Source: Candidatus Kapaibacterium sp. (GTDB lineage Bacteria > Bacteroidota > Ignavibacteria > Kapaibacteriales > Kapaibacteriaceae). Taken from it: a stretch of 40,858 nucleotides of DNA. Positions 32,824 to 40,858 of this stretch are shown one piece after another (the first letter of the stretch is position 1; every line of letters starts with the position of its first letter). Below the pieces are notes generated by a model. That model searched no databases, was not told where the DNA came from, and worked only from the letters and a program-made list of their open reading frames with translations. Position numbers and translations under genes: made by a program. The stretch spans positions 1-40,858 of the forward strand of contig VFFB01000008.1 in NCBI GenBank assembly GCA_018882585.1, in the 5' to 3' direction.

Positions 32824-35800
32824 ATGAACATTGAGCGTCGATTTACGACGGCCGGCACAAGTGCATACGACCTTGTGCAGTATACGCGTCGGTCATCCGT
32901 GCTGCGGAATCCGGACGGATCGACGGTATTTCAGATGGACGACATCGAAGTGCCGTCGCGTTGGTCGCAGGTTGCGACGGACATACTTGCGCAGAAGTAC
33001 TTCCGGAAGGCCGGTGTGCCGGTTGTCGATGAGAATGGCAATGCCGTTCTTGACGACAAGGGCAACCCCGTGACCGGTCCGGAGCGTTCCGTGCGTCAGG
33101 TCGTGCACCGTCTTGCCGGATGCTGGCGCTTCTGGGGTGAGAAGTACGGCTACTTCAACACGGCCGAGGACGCTCAGGCATTCTACGACGAAGTTGCTTT
33201 CATGCTGTTGAACCAGATGGCGGCACCCAATTCGCCCCAGTGGTTCAACACCGGCCTCAACTTCGCCTACGGCATCACGGGAAATGCACAGGGGCACCAC
33301 TACGTCGATCCCGATACGAAGGAGCTTACGCGTTCGGCCGATGCGTACACGCATCCGCAGCCGCACGCCTGTTTCATCCAAAGCGTCGAAGACGACCTGG
33401 TGAACGAAGGCGGCATCTTCGACCTGGCCACGCGCGAAGCGCGGATCTTCAAGTACGGTTCCGGCACAGGTTCGAACTTCTCGAATCTGCGAGGCGAAGC
33501 CGAGCGTCTGTCGGGCGGCGGTCGCTCCAGTGGTCTGATGTCCTTCCTGCGCATCTTCGACCGCGCTGCCGGTGCCATCAAGTCGGGCGGCACCACGCGC
33601 CGCGCTGCCAAGATGGTCATTGTCAACGTCGACCATCCGGACATTGAGAAGTTCATCGAGTGGAAGGCCAAGGAAGAAGAAAAGGTGGCAGCTCTCGTTG
33701 CCGGCTCGAAGATCGCTTCGACCTTCCTGCAGGCCATCGCCGACGAGGCCGCAGCCAACGGTGTCGACCCCGATACCAACCAGCGCCTTCGCATGATGAT
33801 CCAGCGTGCATTGCACCGCGGTGTGCCATACAACTACATTCTGCGCACGCTTGCGCTGGTCGAACAAGGCTTCACAAACGTCGACTTCCAGACGTTCGAC
33901 ACGCACTACGAAGGCGAAGCCTATGTTACCGTCTCGGGACAAAACTCGAACAACACCGTCCGCGTCACGAACGACTTTATGGACGCGGTGTTGAGCGACG
34001 GTACGTGGGACCTTGTGTGGCGGACGGACAAGACGAAGCGCCGCACCGTTCGTGCCCGCGACCTGTGGAATAAGATCAACATGGCCTCGTGGAAGTGTGC
34101 CGACCCGGGCCTGCAGTTCGACACCACCATCAACGAGTGGCATACGTGTCCGGCGGACGGTCGCATCAACGGCTCGAATCCGTGCTCGGAATACATGTTC
34201 CTTGACGACACGGCCTGCAACCTGGCATCGCTGAACCTTGCCCACTTCTACGACGAAGAGAAGGGCGTGTTCAAGATCGAAGACTTCCGGCATGCCGCGC
34301 GGCTGTGGACGGTGGTGCTCGAGATCAGCGTGCTCATGGCCCAGTTCCCGTCCAAGGAAGTTGCCCAGCGCAGCTATGACTACCGCACGCTTGGTCTTGG
34401 CTATGCCAACCTTGGCACCATCCTGATGGTGTCGGGCGTGCCGTATGACTCACCCGAGGCGCTTGCCATCACTGGCGCGATCTCGGCCATCCTTACCGGT
34501 GAGTCCTATGCCACGTCGGCCGAAATGGCACGCGACGTAGGCCCATTCCCTCGCTACGAAGCAAACAAGGACGCGATGTTGCGCGTCATGCGAAACCACA
34601 GGCGTGCAGCATACGCGGTGGAGGAAGCACAGTACGAAGGCTTGACTATCAAGCCCATGTCCATCAATGCCGACCTTTGTCCGGAGGAACTTGTCGAGGC
34701 CGCCCGCAAGTCGTGGGACCGTGCCCTGGCGTTGGGCGAAGAGTTCGGCTATCGTAATGCCCAGGCAACCGTCATCGCCCCCACCGGTACCATTGGTCTG
34801 GTGATGGATTGTGACACGACGGGCATCGAGCCGGACTTTGCCATCGTCAAGTTCAAGAAGCTTGCCGGCGGCGGATACTTCAAGATCGTCAACCAGTCCG
34901 TCCACAAAGCCCTGTTCCATCTGGGCTATACGGACCAGCAGATCGACGAGATCGAGAAGTATTGCAAGGGGCATGGCACGCTCGTGGGATGTCCGCACAT
35001 CAATCGTGCGGCGCTCAAGGCAGCCAGGCTGGCCGATGACGTGATCGACAGCATCGAGGCACAGCTGGATTCGACCTTCGATATCCGCTTTGTTTTCAAT
35101 CGCTACACGATCGGCGACGATGCGTTGCTGGCGCTGGGCATCACGGCAGAGCAGTTGGACGACCCGATGTTCAACGTGTTGGGTGCCCTTGGATTCGGCA
35201 AGGAGCAGATCGACGAGGCCAACGACTACGTCTGCGGCACCATGATGATCGAGGGAGCTCCGCACATCAAGGACGAGCATCTGCCGGTGTTTGACTGTGC
35301 AAACCGCTGCGGCAAGCGCGGCCGTCGCTACATCGACTACATGGCCCACGTACGTATGATGGCTGCCGCACAGCCGTTCATCAGCGGTGCCATTTCCAAG
35401 ACCATCAACATGCCCGGCGAAGCACAGGTCGACGAGATCGGCGAAGTGCACCTCGCCTCGTGGCGCATGATGCTAAAAGCCATCGCCTTGTACCGCGACG
35501 GTTCGAAGTTGTCGCAGCCGCTCAACGCAAGCAGCGACAACTACGACGAGATCGTGATGCTGGGCGACGAGGACAACCTCGACGAAACCAAGGGCCCTAA
35601 AGAGGTTTACCAACACATCGTCGAACGCGTCTACCACCGCGCCGAACGCCGTCGTCTGCCCAAGCGCCGTCACGGCTTCGTCCGCGAGGCTACGGTTGGC
35701 GGACACAAGGTCTACCTGCGAACAGGCGAGTTCGAAGATGGTACACTGGGCGAGATCTTCATCGACATGTACAAGGAGGGCGCCTCCTTCAAGGGGTTGC

Positions 35801-36285
35801 TAAACTGCTTTGCCGTGCTCACTTCGAAGGCGCTGCAATACGGCATTCCGCTCGACGAATTGGTGGATACCTTCACGTTCACGCGGTTCGAGCCTGCCGG
35901 CTTTGTTGGCGGCCACGAGGCGATCAACAATGCGACGTCGATCTTGGACTACATCTTCCGGACACTCGGATACGACTATCTGAACCGGACTGACTTCGTG
36001 CACAACAAAGCCGTTGATGAGTCCGGTGCGTCAGCAACTGCCGCCCCTGCTGCTCCTCCGGCACCCTCGGCACAGACCGTTGTGGTCGAACCCAGCTATA
36101 CCGGCCCGGTCTACATAGGCGAGACTGCCACGCAGGCATCAGCCGCAGGCCAGTCCGGTAAGATCGACCCACGTGAGCTTGGCTACACCGGCGAACAGTG
36201 TGCCTACTGTCAGTCCTCGCGTGTCCGCCGTAACGGCTCGTGCACTGTCTGCGACGACTGCGGAGCCACCAGCGGCTGCTCGTAA
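32824..36285 (+). CDS. nrdJ: Vitamin B12-dependent (class II) ribonucleoside-diphosphate reductase
   Basis: A 1153-residue enzyme of the large NrdJ type. The core includes [20 protein letters not shown], a stretch around residues 190-260 with [19 protein letters not shown] and [11 protein letters not shown], and the catalytic segment [20 protein letters not shown] (about 450-470). [20 protein letters not shown] follows near 645. The C-terminus carries a zinc-ribbon-like tail with CAYC and CTVCDDC motifs (the last 30 residues), which relays electrons to the active site, preceded by an Ala/Pro linker (about 1070-1085). It reduces ribonucleotides using adenosylcobalamin to start the radical reaction, independent of oxygen. 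The start has GGGAGGG 5 nt upstream. No class I or III reductase gene is in the window. Two DnaA-box-like sites lie upstream and a strong terminator follows. Confidence 0.96.
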   Translation: MNIERRFTTAGTSAYDLVQYTRRSSVLRNPDGSTVFQMDDIEVPSRWSQVATDILAQKYFRKAGVPVVDENGNAVLDDKGNPVTGPERSVRQVVHRLAGCWRFWGEKYGYFNTAEDAQAFYDEVAFMLLNQMAAPNSPQWFNTGLNFAYGITGNAQGHHYVDPDTKELTRSADAYTHPQPHACFIQSVEDDLVNEGGIFDLATREARIFKYGSGTGSNFSNLRGEAERLSGGGRSSGLMSFLRIFDRAAGAIKSGGTTRRAAKMVIVNVDHPDIEKFIEWKAKEEEKVAALVAGSKIASTFLQAIADEAAANGVDPDTNQRLRMMIQRALHRGVPYNYILRTLALVEQGFTNVDFQTFDTHYEGEAYVTVSGQNSNNTVRVTNDFMDAVLSDGTWDLVWRTDKTKRRTVRARDLWNKINMASWKCADPGLQFDTTINEWHTCPADGRINGSNPCSEYMFLDDTACNLASLNLAHFYDEEKGVFKIEDFRHAARLWTVVLEISVLMAQFPSKEVAQRSYDYRTLGLGYANLGTILMVSGVPYDSPEALAITGAISAILTGESYATSAEMARDVGPFPRYEANKDAMLRVMRNHRRAAYAVEEAQYEGLTIKPMSINADLCPEELVEAARKSWDRALALGEEFGYRNAQATVIAPTGTIGLVMDCDTTGIEPDFAIVKFKKLAGGGYFKIVNQSVHKALFHLGYTDQQIDEIEKYCKGHGTLVGCPHINRAALKAARLADDVIDSIEAQLDSTFDIRFVFNRYTIGDDALLALGITAEQLDDPMFNVLGALGFGKEQIDEANDYVCGTMMIEGAPHIKDEHLPVFDCANRCGKRGRRYIDYMAHVRMMAAAQPFISGAISKTINMPGEAQVDEIGEVHLASWRMMLKAIALYRDGSKLSQPLNASSDNYDEIVMLGDEDNLDETKGPKEVYQHIVERVYHRAERRRLPKRRHGFVREATVGGHKVYLRTGEFEDGTLGEIFIDMYKEGASFKGLLNCFAVLTSKALQYGIPLDELVDTFTFTRFEPAGFVGGHEAINNATSILDYIFRTLGYDYLNRTDFVHNKAVDESGASATAAPAAPPAPSAQTVVVEPSYTGPVYIGETATQASAAGQSGKIDPRELGYTGEQCAYCQSSRVRRNGSCTVCDDCGATSGCS

Positions 36286-36662
36286 GACGGCAGTTGCCCT
36301 CATGAAGAACAAAATCGCAGGGGCCTCGTAACCACGGGGCCCCTTTGTTGTTGATGCAACGATCCCTACCAATGGCCAAGTTTTTGGACAGTTCTTGCCA
36401 ATGCAGGGGTCTGGTGCCTGCTTCTTGGCTTGCGCGGGGCAACGTCGATCGTGTCCACGGTGGAATATCGTCCTCCGTGCGCTGCACACAACAAGGTCGT
36501 GCGACCGACGTCGCCCTGTAGCGTCGGTGCGGCAACGTTCCACAACGGCGTCCTGCAAGGCTTTTTTTCGTTGGAGAACTGTCCCGATTGCGATAAATTG
36601 AGAGCCGTCCGCCCTCTTCCGTGGCTGACCCTGTTTGAACACCCAATATGTCAGGTGAACCA
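36286..36662. other. 377-bp intergenic region after nrdJ
   Basis: Holds the nrdJ terminator (36319-36344). Then comes a stretch with two inverted-repeat pairs: GGACAGTTCT (36386-36395) with AGAACTGTCC (36575-36584), and ACCGACG (36504-36510) with CGTCGGT (36522-36528). A T7 run sits at 36562-36568. Short open frames on both strands are unconvincing. The region could be a long structured leader or a small RNA, but nothing known is recognisable. Confidence 0.5.
36319..36344 (+). terminator. Rho-independent terminator of nrdJ
   Basis: An 11-bp stem, AGGGGCCTCGT with ACGGGGCCCCT (one T-G wobble), around an AACC loop, followed by TTGTTGTTG. It lies 33 bp after the nrdJ stop. Confidence 0.8.
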
Positions 36663-37058
36663 ATGACAATCCGCAATTTCATCGTGTCTGCTGCGCTGTT
36701 GTTTGGCGCAATGGCTACCGTGTCGTTCGCCGGTGGCAACTGTGACGAGAAGGCCGCCAAGACCTCGGCAAAGGGCTCGTGCTGCTCCTCGACGGCCAAG
36801 GCCGTCAAGGCCACGAACATGGATGCCGATCACTGTGCAACGACGAAGTCCACTTCGGCAAAGAGCTGTGACATGACAAAGGATGCAGCCTCATGCACGA
36901 CGAAGTCGACGACGGCAACGGCCACGACTTCGTTCAAAACGGTCAAGGCCACAGGCAATGAAGGCAGCTGCTGCTCTATGAAGGGCAAGGGCGCCAAGAT
37001 GACGTCTGCTGACCAGGTAGCCCCCAAGGCTGAACAGGCAGCGACTCCCGAGAAGTAA
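36663..37058 (+). CDS. Small secreted Cys/Lys/Thr-rich low-complexity protein
   Basis: A 131-residue protein with a signal peptide (MTIRNFIVSAALLFGAMATV, cleavage likely after residue 23, SFA-GG). The mature part is low-complexity, rich in Lys, Thr, Ala and Ser, and carries eight cysteines at roughly regular intervals: GGNCDEK, GSCCSS, DHCATT, KSCDMT, ASCTT and GSCCSMKGK. Cys-Cys pairs occur twice. It resembles no domain I know; metal or thiol binding in the periplasm is possible from the cysteines but is inference. The start at 36663 has AGGTGA upstream (4-5 nt), and an in-frame ATG at 36648 is less likely. The next gene begins 119 bp later. Confidence 0.7.
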   Translation: MTIRNFIVSAALLFGAMATVSFAGGNCDEKAAKTSAKGSCCSSTAKAVKATNMDADHCATTKSTSAKSCDMTKDAASCTTKSTTATATTSFKTVKATGNEGSCCSMKGKGAKMTSADQVAPKAEQAATPEK

Positions 37059-37078
37059 ATCACCACGACAGCACTATG

Positions 37079-37113
37079 CATTGTCAGGCCTGCCCGAGGC
37101 AAGCTTGACAATG
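37079..37113. terminator. Long stem-loop between the Cys-rich gene and the PorM/GldM-like gene
   Basis: The arms CATTGTCA and TGACAATG pair perfectly and are extended by a G-T wobble, GC/GC, one mismatch and TGCC/GGCA, around a CGA loop. No T-run follows, so it may be a Rho-type or attenuator structure rather than a simple terminator. A second small hairpin, CCAGG-GTTGCA-CCTGG, lies at 37122-37137. Confidence 0.5.
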
Positions 37114-37177
37114 ATGCGAAACCAGGGTTGCACCTGGAACACTAGAGCACACACCAGACCAGAGGCCGGAGGAAGCC

Positions 37178-39286
37178 ATGTCTAAGGGCGGAGCGGGAAA
37201 AGTTTATTTCGTGCTGTACCTCGCCGTTATTCTCGAACTCCTGATCATTATCGTGGAGCGAGATGAGGCCGAGGAGCATCTGATTCGGAAACAAAAAGAA
37301 GCCGAAGAAATCGTCGAGGCCGTGATGGCCCAGCTCAATACGGGCTCGGGCTCGAGTGGCGTTAATGCCTTGCCACAGGACGAGATCACGTTGCTGGACC
37401 CGCGCACGATTCAGGGTGTGGCCGAAAAGGATAAGCCGAAAGATGAGCGCACATATCAGATCCGGGTATCGACAGTGCGCGTGAAGGACATCCTTGGCGA
37501 TGCCTTGCCGGACGATCCTGACAACAAGCGTCGGCGTATTGAGGAGATCATCCGTCTGTTCAACGTTTCGAACCTGAACTTGGTTGACAGCGTCAACCAA
37601 TCAAGCATGGTCGAGAACTTGACGCTTGAACTGAAGCAGGAATGGCTCAAAACCAAGGCAGACGAAATCGTGAGGAAAATGGGTGAGCGTAATACGATCA
37701 CCGATGTTCCCGAGTTCAAAGATGGACTTGGTTTCCTGAAGGCAATCACGCCCGATTCCGTTGACTTTACCTCCAATACCGATCTTGCCACCTTCCGATT
37801 CAGTCCGGCACTCACGCTGGCTGATAAGAATCAGTTCGAGGGTGGTATCAAGGTATTCGAGTATACCTTCAAGCAGAAAAACGCCGGTCTATACAAGGTG
37901 ATGTTGCAGTCGAAGACCAACAACATCATCGGTGTGACGGGACTTGACAAGAAGAACAACGAATCGGATGAAGACGTTGTCAGCATCGGTACGATTCAGC
38001 TGACGCGCCGTCAACTTTCAAAGGTTGAAGCACGACTTCGTTCTACACTCGGTGGTACCGTCGAAGCTCTTTGCGACAAGTTTCAGACGTCGTCAGACTA
38101 CAAGTATCCGCAGTTCAGTGCAGACCTCGAGGCAGCACTGGACAAGATCAACCACGAGGACATCGGCCTTCCTTCCAAGTCTGATAAGATTCGTCGCGGT
38201 GAACTTCTGAAGAACATTACCGTGCTGCTGCACGGTGATGCTAACCAGATGGAGCAGAACAACCCGACGTTCCAGTTCGAGATCAATGTCAAGAAGCCGA
38301 ACATTGCAACGGCCGATCCGTGTATCGCGGACCTTGTGAAGTCGCAGCGCGTGCTGTCGGGCGTACGCAAGATCGTGATCCCTCTGACGGTCAACAACTT
38401 CCGCAATGACGTGCCACAGGTAACGATCACGCCAAGCGACGCTACGGTCAAAGTTGTCCCGATGGGCTCGGGAACAGCTGGCGGCGGCGGGCTACGTAAC
38501 CAACCCTATGAGATTCACATTGAAGGAGCTTCGGCGATCGGAGAGCGAAAAGACTACACGGTTAAGGTCACGAATTTGAAGATGTGTGACGACACAGACC
38601 CGATTTCAACCGTGTCGGTTTTCCCGTCTGACCTATCAAACAAATCTACAATTGATGGTATCCTGGAAAAGCGTGTTTCGTACGGAAAAATGGTTAAGCT
38701 ACCCATTTATCCATCTTCGGGCGGTGATATACCAGCGAATCAGTTCGAACTCTCTTACACCCTCGACGGCCAGGAGATAGCATTTGCAGGCACAAATCCA
38801 CTGTTGATTACAGTCCCGTGTGTGCCTAAGAATTTTAGCACATTGAAGGCGTCGGTGAAGTGGATATACAAACCTGTTCCGAACTACAAGGAAGAGGTTG
38901 TTATCTACGAGCGCACGGTAAACCAAGCAAAGCAGTCACCTCCTGAAATTCTACTGGCAAATACCAGTGAGATGCCATTTGAATCGAAAACGATGAGGCT
39001 AGTCATTAGTGGAGTGGAAGTCCTTCCTCCGGTTGTCGACTGTAATGTGAATGCTCAGGATAAAGATGTCAAAGTGGACGTTAAGCCTGATAAACCCAGT
39101 ATTGGAAAATATCAGGTACTTGCATCTATTGAGCCAGAAGGAACAGGTAAATACAAGATTATTGTTCAGTTGAAGGGCCCAAGAACGAAATTCGACGGTG
39201 AGACCATCGAGCTGACTGTTTCCGCTTCGATCGGGGGAGTGCTCATAACCGAAACGAAGACAGTAGCAATCCCTGCATTCCGCTGA
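37178..39286 (+). CDS. Large single-TM periplasmic protein with PorM/GldM-like layout, function unknown
   Basis: A 702-residue protein. A short cytoplasmic start (MSKGGAGK) is followed by one membrane helix (about 9-28, YFVLYLAVILELLIII) that contains a glutamate, then a charged, helical periplasmic stretch (VERDEAEEHL and on to about 55). The rest is a series of beta-rich, Ig-like segments up to the C-terminus. PorM/GldM, the T9SS motor protein, has this order (one N-terminal helix, then several periplasmic domains), but at about 515 residues, and I see no clear sequence match. I therefore call it layout only. The start has GGAGGA 4 nt upstream. Base composition drops in the last third of the gene (from about 38560). 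The next gene, an exported barrel-like protein, begins 11 bp after the stop, so the two form an operon. Confidence 0.6.
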   Translation: MSKGGAGKVYFVLYLAVILELLIIIVERDEAEEHLIRKQKEAEEIVEAVMAQLNTGSGSSGVNALPQDEITLLDPRTIQGVAEKDKPKDERTYQIRVSTVRVKDILGDALPDDPDNKRRRIEEIIRLFNVSNLNLVDSVNQSSMVENLTLELKQEWLKTKADEIVRKMGERNTITDVPEFKDGLGFLKAITPDSVDFTSNTDLATFRFSPALTLADKNQFEGGIKVFEYTFKQKNAGLYKVMLQSKTNNIIGVTGLDKKNNESDEDVVSIGTIQLTRRQLSKVEARLRSTLGGTVEALCDKFQTSSDYKYPQFSADLEAALDKINHEDIGLPSKSDKIRRGELLKNITVLLHGDANQMEQNNPTFQFEINVKKPNIATADPCIADLVKSQRVLSGVRKIVIPLTVNNFRNDVPQVTITPSDATVKVVPMGSGTAGGGGLRNQPYEIHIEGASAIGERKDYTVKVTNLKMCDDTDPISTVSVFPSDLSNKSTIDGILEKRVSYGKMVKLPIYPSSGGDIPANQFELSYTLDGQEIAFAGTNPLLITVPCVPKNFSTLKASVKWIYKPVPNYKEEVVIYERTVNQAKQSPPEILLANTSEMPFESKTMRLVISGVEVLPPVVDCNVNAQDKDVKVDVKPDKPSIGKYQVLASIEPEGTGKYKIIVQLKGPRTKFDGETIELTVSASIGGVLITETKTVAIPAFR

Positions 39287-39297
39287 GAACACAATCC

Positions 39298-40858
39298 ATG
39301 AGAACATCTGTAATGAAGCACCGAATGATCCGAGCCGTAACCCTGACCGTTGTCACGCTATTTGCGTTGCCAACGATTGGTCAAACGGATGGGGCGTACG
39401 TCGGCAAGTTCAAAAACGTCCTTCGATCACTATCGAATTACCGCTATGGTGACATCTCGGTGTTTCGAATTGAGGGCCAATTGTTTGCCGATCTTCAACG
39501 TTACTTGAATCCCCCACCGGTGGATAAAACAGGGTCGATCGAAGCGCTAACCAAAAAAGACGGCAAGCTTGTAACCGCAATTCAAAAGTCGGTTAAAAGA
39601 TCGCAGAATTATGATAAAATCGTGCAGGACCTTGAGGAGAGAGAGGGGTACTCAGCGGATGACCTGGCCGATCGCGACGTGCAGAACGTCATTCAGTATT
39701 ATCTCGATGAGCGTCAGTACCAAAGCGAACTCTTTACAGGTGCGTACATCGTCACATCGAAGTACCAGCGTGGCGAAACAGGCGACGATCTTGTGATCAT
39801 CGGTTTGATGAAGACACGCGTGAAGCCGGCCGGCAACACTATCCGCGATCTGCGAGGCGTGAACCCAGGCGATGTGATTACGCGATATGAGCTTACAAAG
39901 CTGGACCCCCCCCCGTCATCTTCGAAAGAATATGCTGACAAAATGCAGGGCTATCTTCGCGACCAGGTGATTCAGAATAACGTCACAAACGTTACGCTTG
40001 AAGCACAAGGCATCGACGACCCAGATACACGGTTTGTACGTCCTGTGTTCGGTAATGCTGTTCAAGTTTCGGAAGACGACGTACAGCAGTTCATCAAGAT
40101 CACGAACGGTATTCCCGTTGCGTATACTGGTCCGAATGAACTAACGGTGTCAGCCGCTGATCTTATTTCGTATCGCCGTTACAAGGCTGACCCGACGACA
40201 AAGCTGGTCACGTCCATTGAAAAGGATTCAGCCGGTAACGACGTTGAGGTTGAGAAGGAAGTTGTGACCTACAACAGTCGCCTTCCCCAGTACGGTGGTG
40301 AGATCCGTTATGGCCTCGAGGACGTTAATTATCCTTCGCTCTGGAGTGAGCGGATGACCTTAAACGCAGTATGGAGCCAGGCTCGTCTCGGCGTGATTCT
40401 TCCCACAAACGGTTGGTCTTCGCTGGCATCGTCGTTCGGTAACGAGCGCACGATGACTACAGCGGGCTTCGGTGTGAATACAAACATCGAAGTACCGATC
40501 AAGCTTATCGCGGAATCTGGTGTGTTCAACTTTGCAGCCAGTTACGTGTTCGACGATGCTCGCTCGACAAGCCACAAGCGTTTCGATACATCGGTTCGTC
40601 GTTCGTTTGACCACCTCATTCGCTTTCACGCCTCAGCGCAATACACGTTTGCCGTTCGCATCGATGAGTCGAATCTATTCCGTCTGCGCCTTGGTGGTAC
40701 GGGATATTCGATGGAGCGTTGGTTTGACCGTGATTCTATTTCCACAACTGGAGATACGGTGTCGAACTTCTCGAAGTTTGACAGCGAATTCATTGGTGGA
40801 ATTTCAGGTAAGATCGAATTCATGAATACAAGCTGGTCGACACCGCTGGGTGCATCGC
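39298..40858 (+). CDS. Exported protein with predicted outer-membrane beta-barrel, 3' truncated by the window
   Basis: The frame is open from 39298 to the end of the window (520 residues, last codon incomplete). A signal peptide is visible (cleavage near PTIGQ, about residue 28); an in-frame ATG at 39313 is the other possible start, and neither has a good ribosome binding site. Residues 30-200 are mixed, with Lys/Arg/Asp-rich helices (YDKIVQDLEEREGYSADDLA), and 205-330 are beta-rich. From about 335 on, amphipathic strands alternate in barrel fashion (LNAVWSQARLGVILP, LIRFHASAQYTFAVRIDESN, LFRLRLGGTGYSMERWFDRD). A run of nine C at 39906-39914 encodes a Pro triplet in frame. It follows the PorM/GldM-like gene by 11 bp. 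I do not recognise the family. Confidence 0.68.
   Translation, partial: MRTSVMKHRMIRAVTLTVVTLFALPTIGQTDGAYVGKFKNVLRSLSNYRYGDISVFRIEGQLFADLQRYLNPPPVDKTGSIEALTKKDGKLVTAIQKSVKRSQNYDKIVQDLEEREGYSADDLADRDVQNVIQYYLDERQYQSELFTGAYIVTSKYQRGETGDDLVIIGLMKTRVKPAGNTIRDLRGVNPGDVITRYELTKLDPPPSSSKEYADKMQGYLRDQVIQNNVTNVTLEAQGIDDPDTRFVRPVFGNAVQVSEDDVQQFIKITNGIPVAYTGPNELTVSAADLISYRRYKADPTTKLVTSIEKDSAGNDVEVEKEVVTYNSRLPQYGGEIRYGLEDVNYPSLWSERMTLNAVWSQARLGVILPTNGWSSLASSFGNERTMTTAGFGVNTNIEVPIKLIAESGVFNFAASYVFDDARSTSHKRFDTSVRRSFDHLIRFHASAQYTFAVRIDESNLFRLRLGGTGYSMERWFDRDSISTTGDTVSNFSKFDSEFIGGISGKIEFMNTSWSTPLGAS

Noticed and set aside
36395-36669. Small genes in the nrdJ-downstream spacer
   Set aside because: Short overlapping open frames on both strands without a ribosome binding site or recognisable sequence.

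Overview
The window looks like chromosomal DNA of a fairly GC-rich member of the Bacteroidota/Chlorobiota/Ignavibacteria (FCB) group. The signs are a T9SS-type C-terminal sorting domain on a DUF1501 protein and probably on a PCMD-like protein, PorT-like and TonB-dependent outer-membrane proteins, a THUMP-like methyltransferase, a DUF971 protein, and promoters of the Bacteroidota TAnnTTTG type. No rRNA or phylogenetic marker allows a firm placement. An Ignavibacteria or Kapabacteria-like lineage is my inference.

Layout. 1-2.5 kb: 3' part of ettA (ABC-F), a secreted protein and a DUF2007 protein, closed by a strong hairpin shared with the convergent pckA (2.5-4.1 kb). 4.2-5.4 kb: THUMP-like SAM methyltransferase. 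5.4-6.1 kb: a non-coding repeat block with an octamer microsatellite, a 26-bp inverted repeat with one mismatch, and a 28-bp minisatellite of 14 copies. It lies directly in front of a four-helix-bundle protein gene (6.1-6.8 kb). 6.8-10.7 kb, all minus strand: mscL, a two-TM protein, an ECF sigma factor, hutU and a DUF971 gene. 10.8-15.7 kb, plus strand: a PCMD-like secreted protein coupled to a beta-barrel protein, then asnS and an M3 oligoendopeptidase. 15.7-19.7 kb: MltB-like transglycosylase, a secreted DUF1573 protein and a CtpE-like P-type ATPase. 19.8-22.9 kb: DUF1800-DUF1501 pair. 22.9-26.3 kb, minus strand: tRNA-Leu(UAG)-tig-clpP-clpX, a protein folding and quality-control cluster. 26.4-28.6 kb: heme-type TonB receptor. 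28.9-30.1 kb: solitary class II Fic protein behind an AT-rich leader. 30.2-32.4 kb: csaA, an hpnE-like dehydroxylase and a PAP2 phosphatase. 32.8-36.3 kb: B12-dependent ribonucleotide reductase nrdJ, with two DnaA-box-like sites upstream. 36.7-40.9 kb: a small Cys-rich secreted protein, a 702-residue single-TM periplasmic protein of PorM/GldM-like layout, and an adjacent outer-membrane protein that runs off the end.

Most of the window is ordinary housekeeping and envelope sequence. The best candidates for something undescribed are: (i) the repeat block plus four-helix-bundle gene at 5.39-6.78 kb, which looks like an inserted cassette; (ii) the two-gene envelope module at 37.2-40.9 kb, with an internal GC drop and a C9 tract; (iii) a recurring arrangement in which a TAnnTTTG-like element sits only 3-4 nt before the start codon, predicting leaderless mRNAs for asnS, the DUF971 gene, the P-type ATPase, the hpnE-like gene and the TonB receptor; and (iv) paired DnaA-box-like sites in front of nrdJ.
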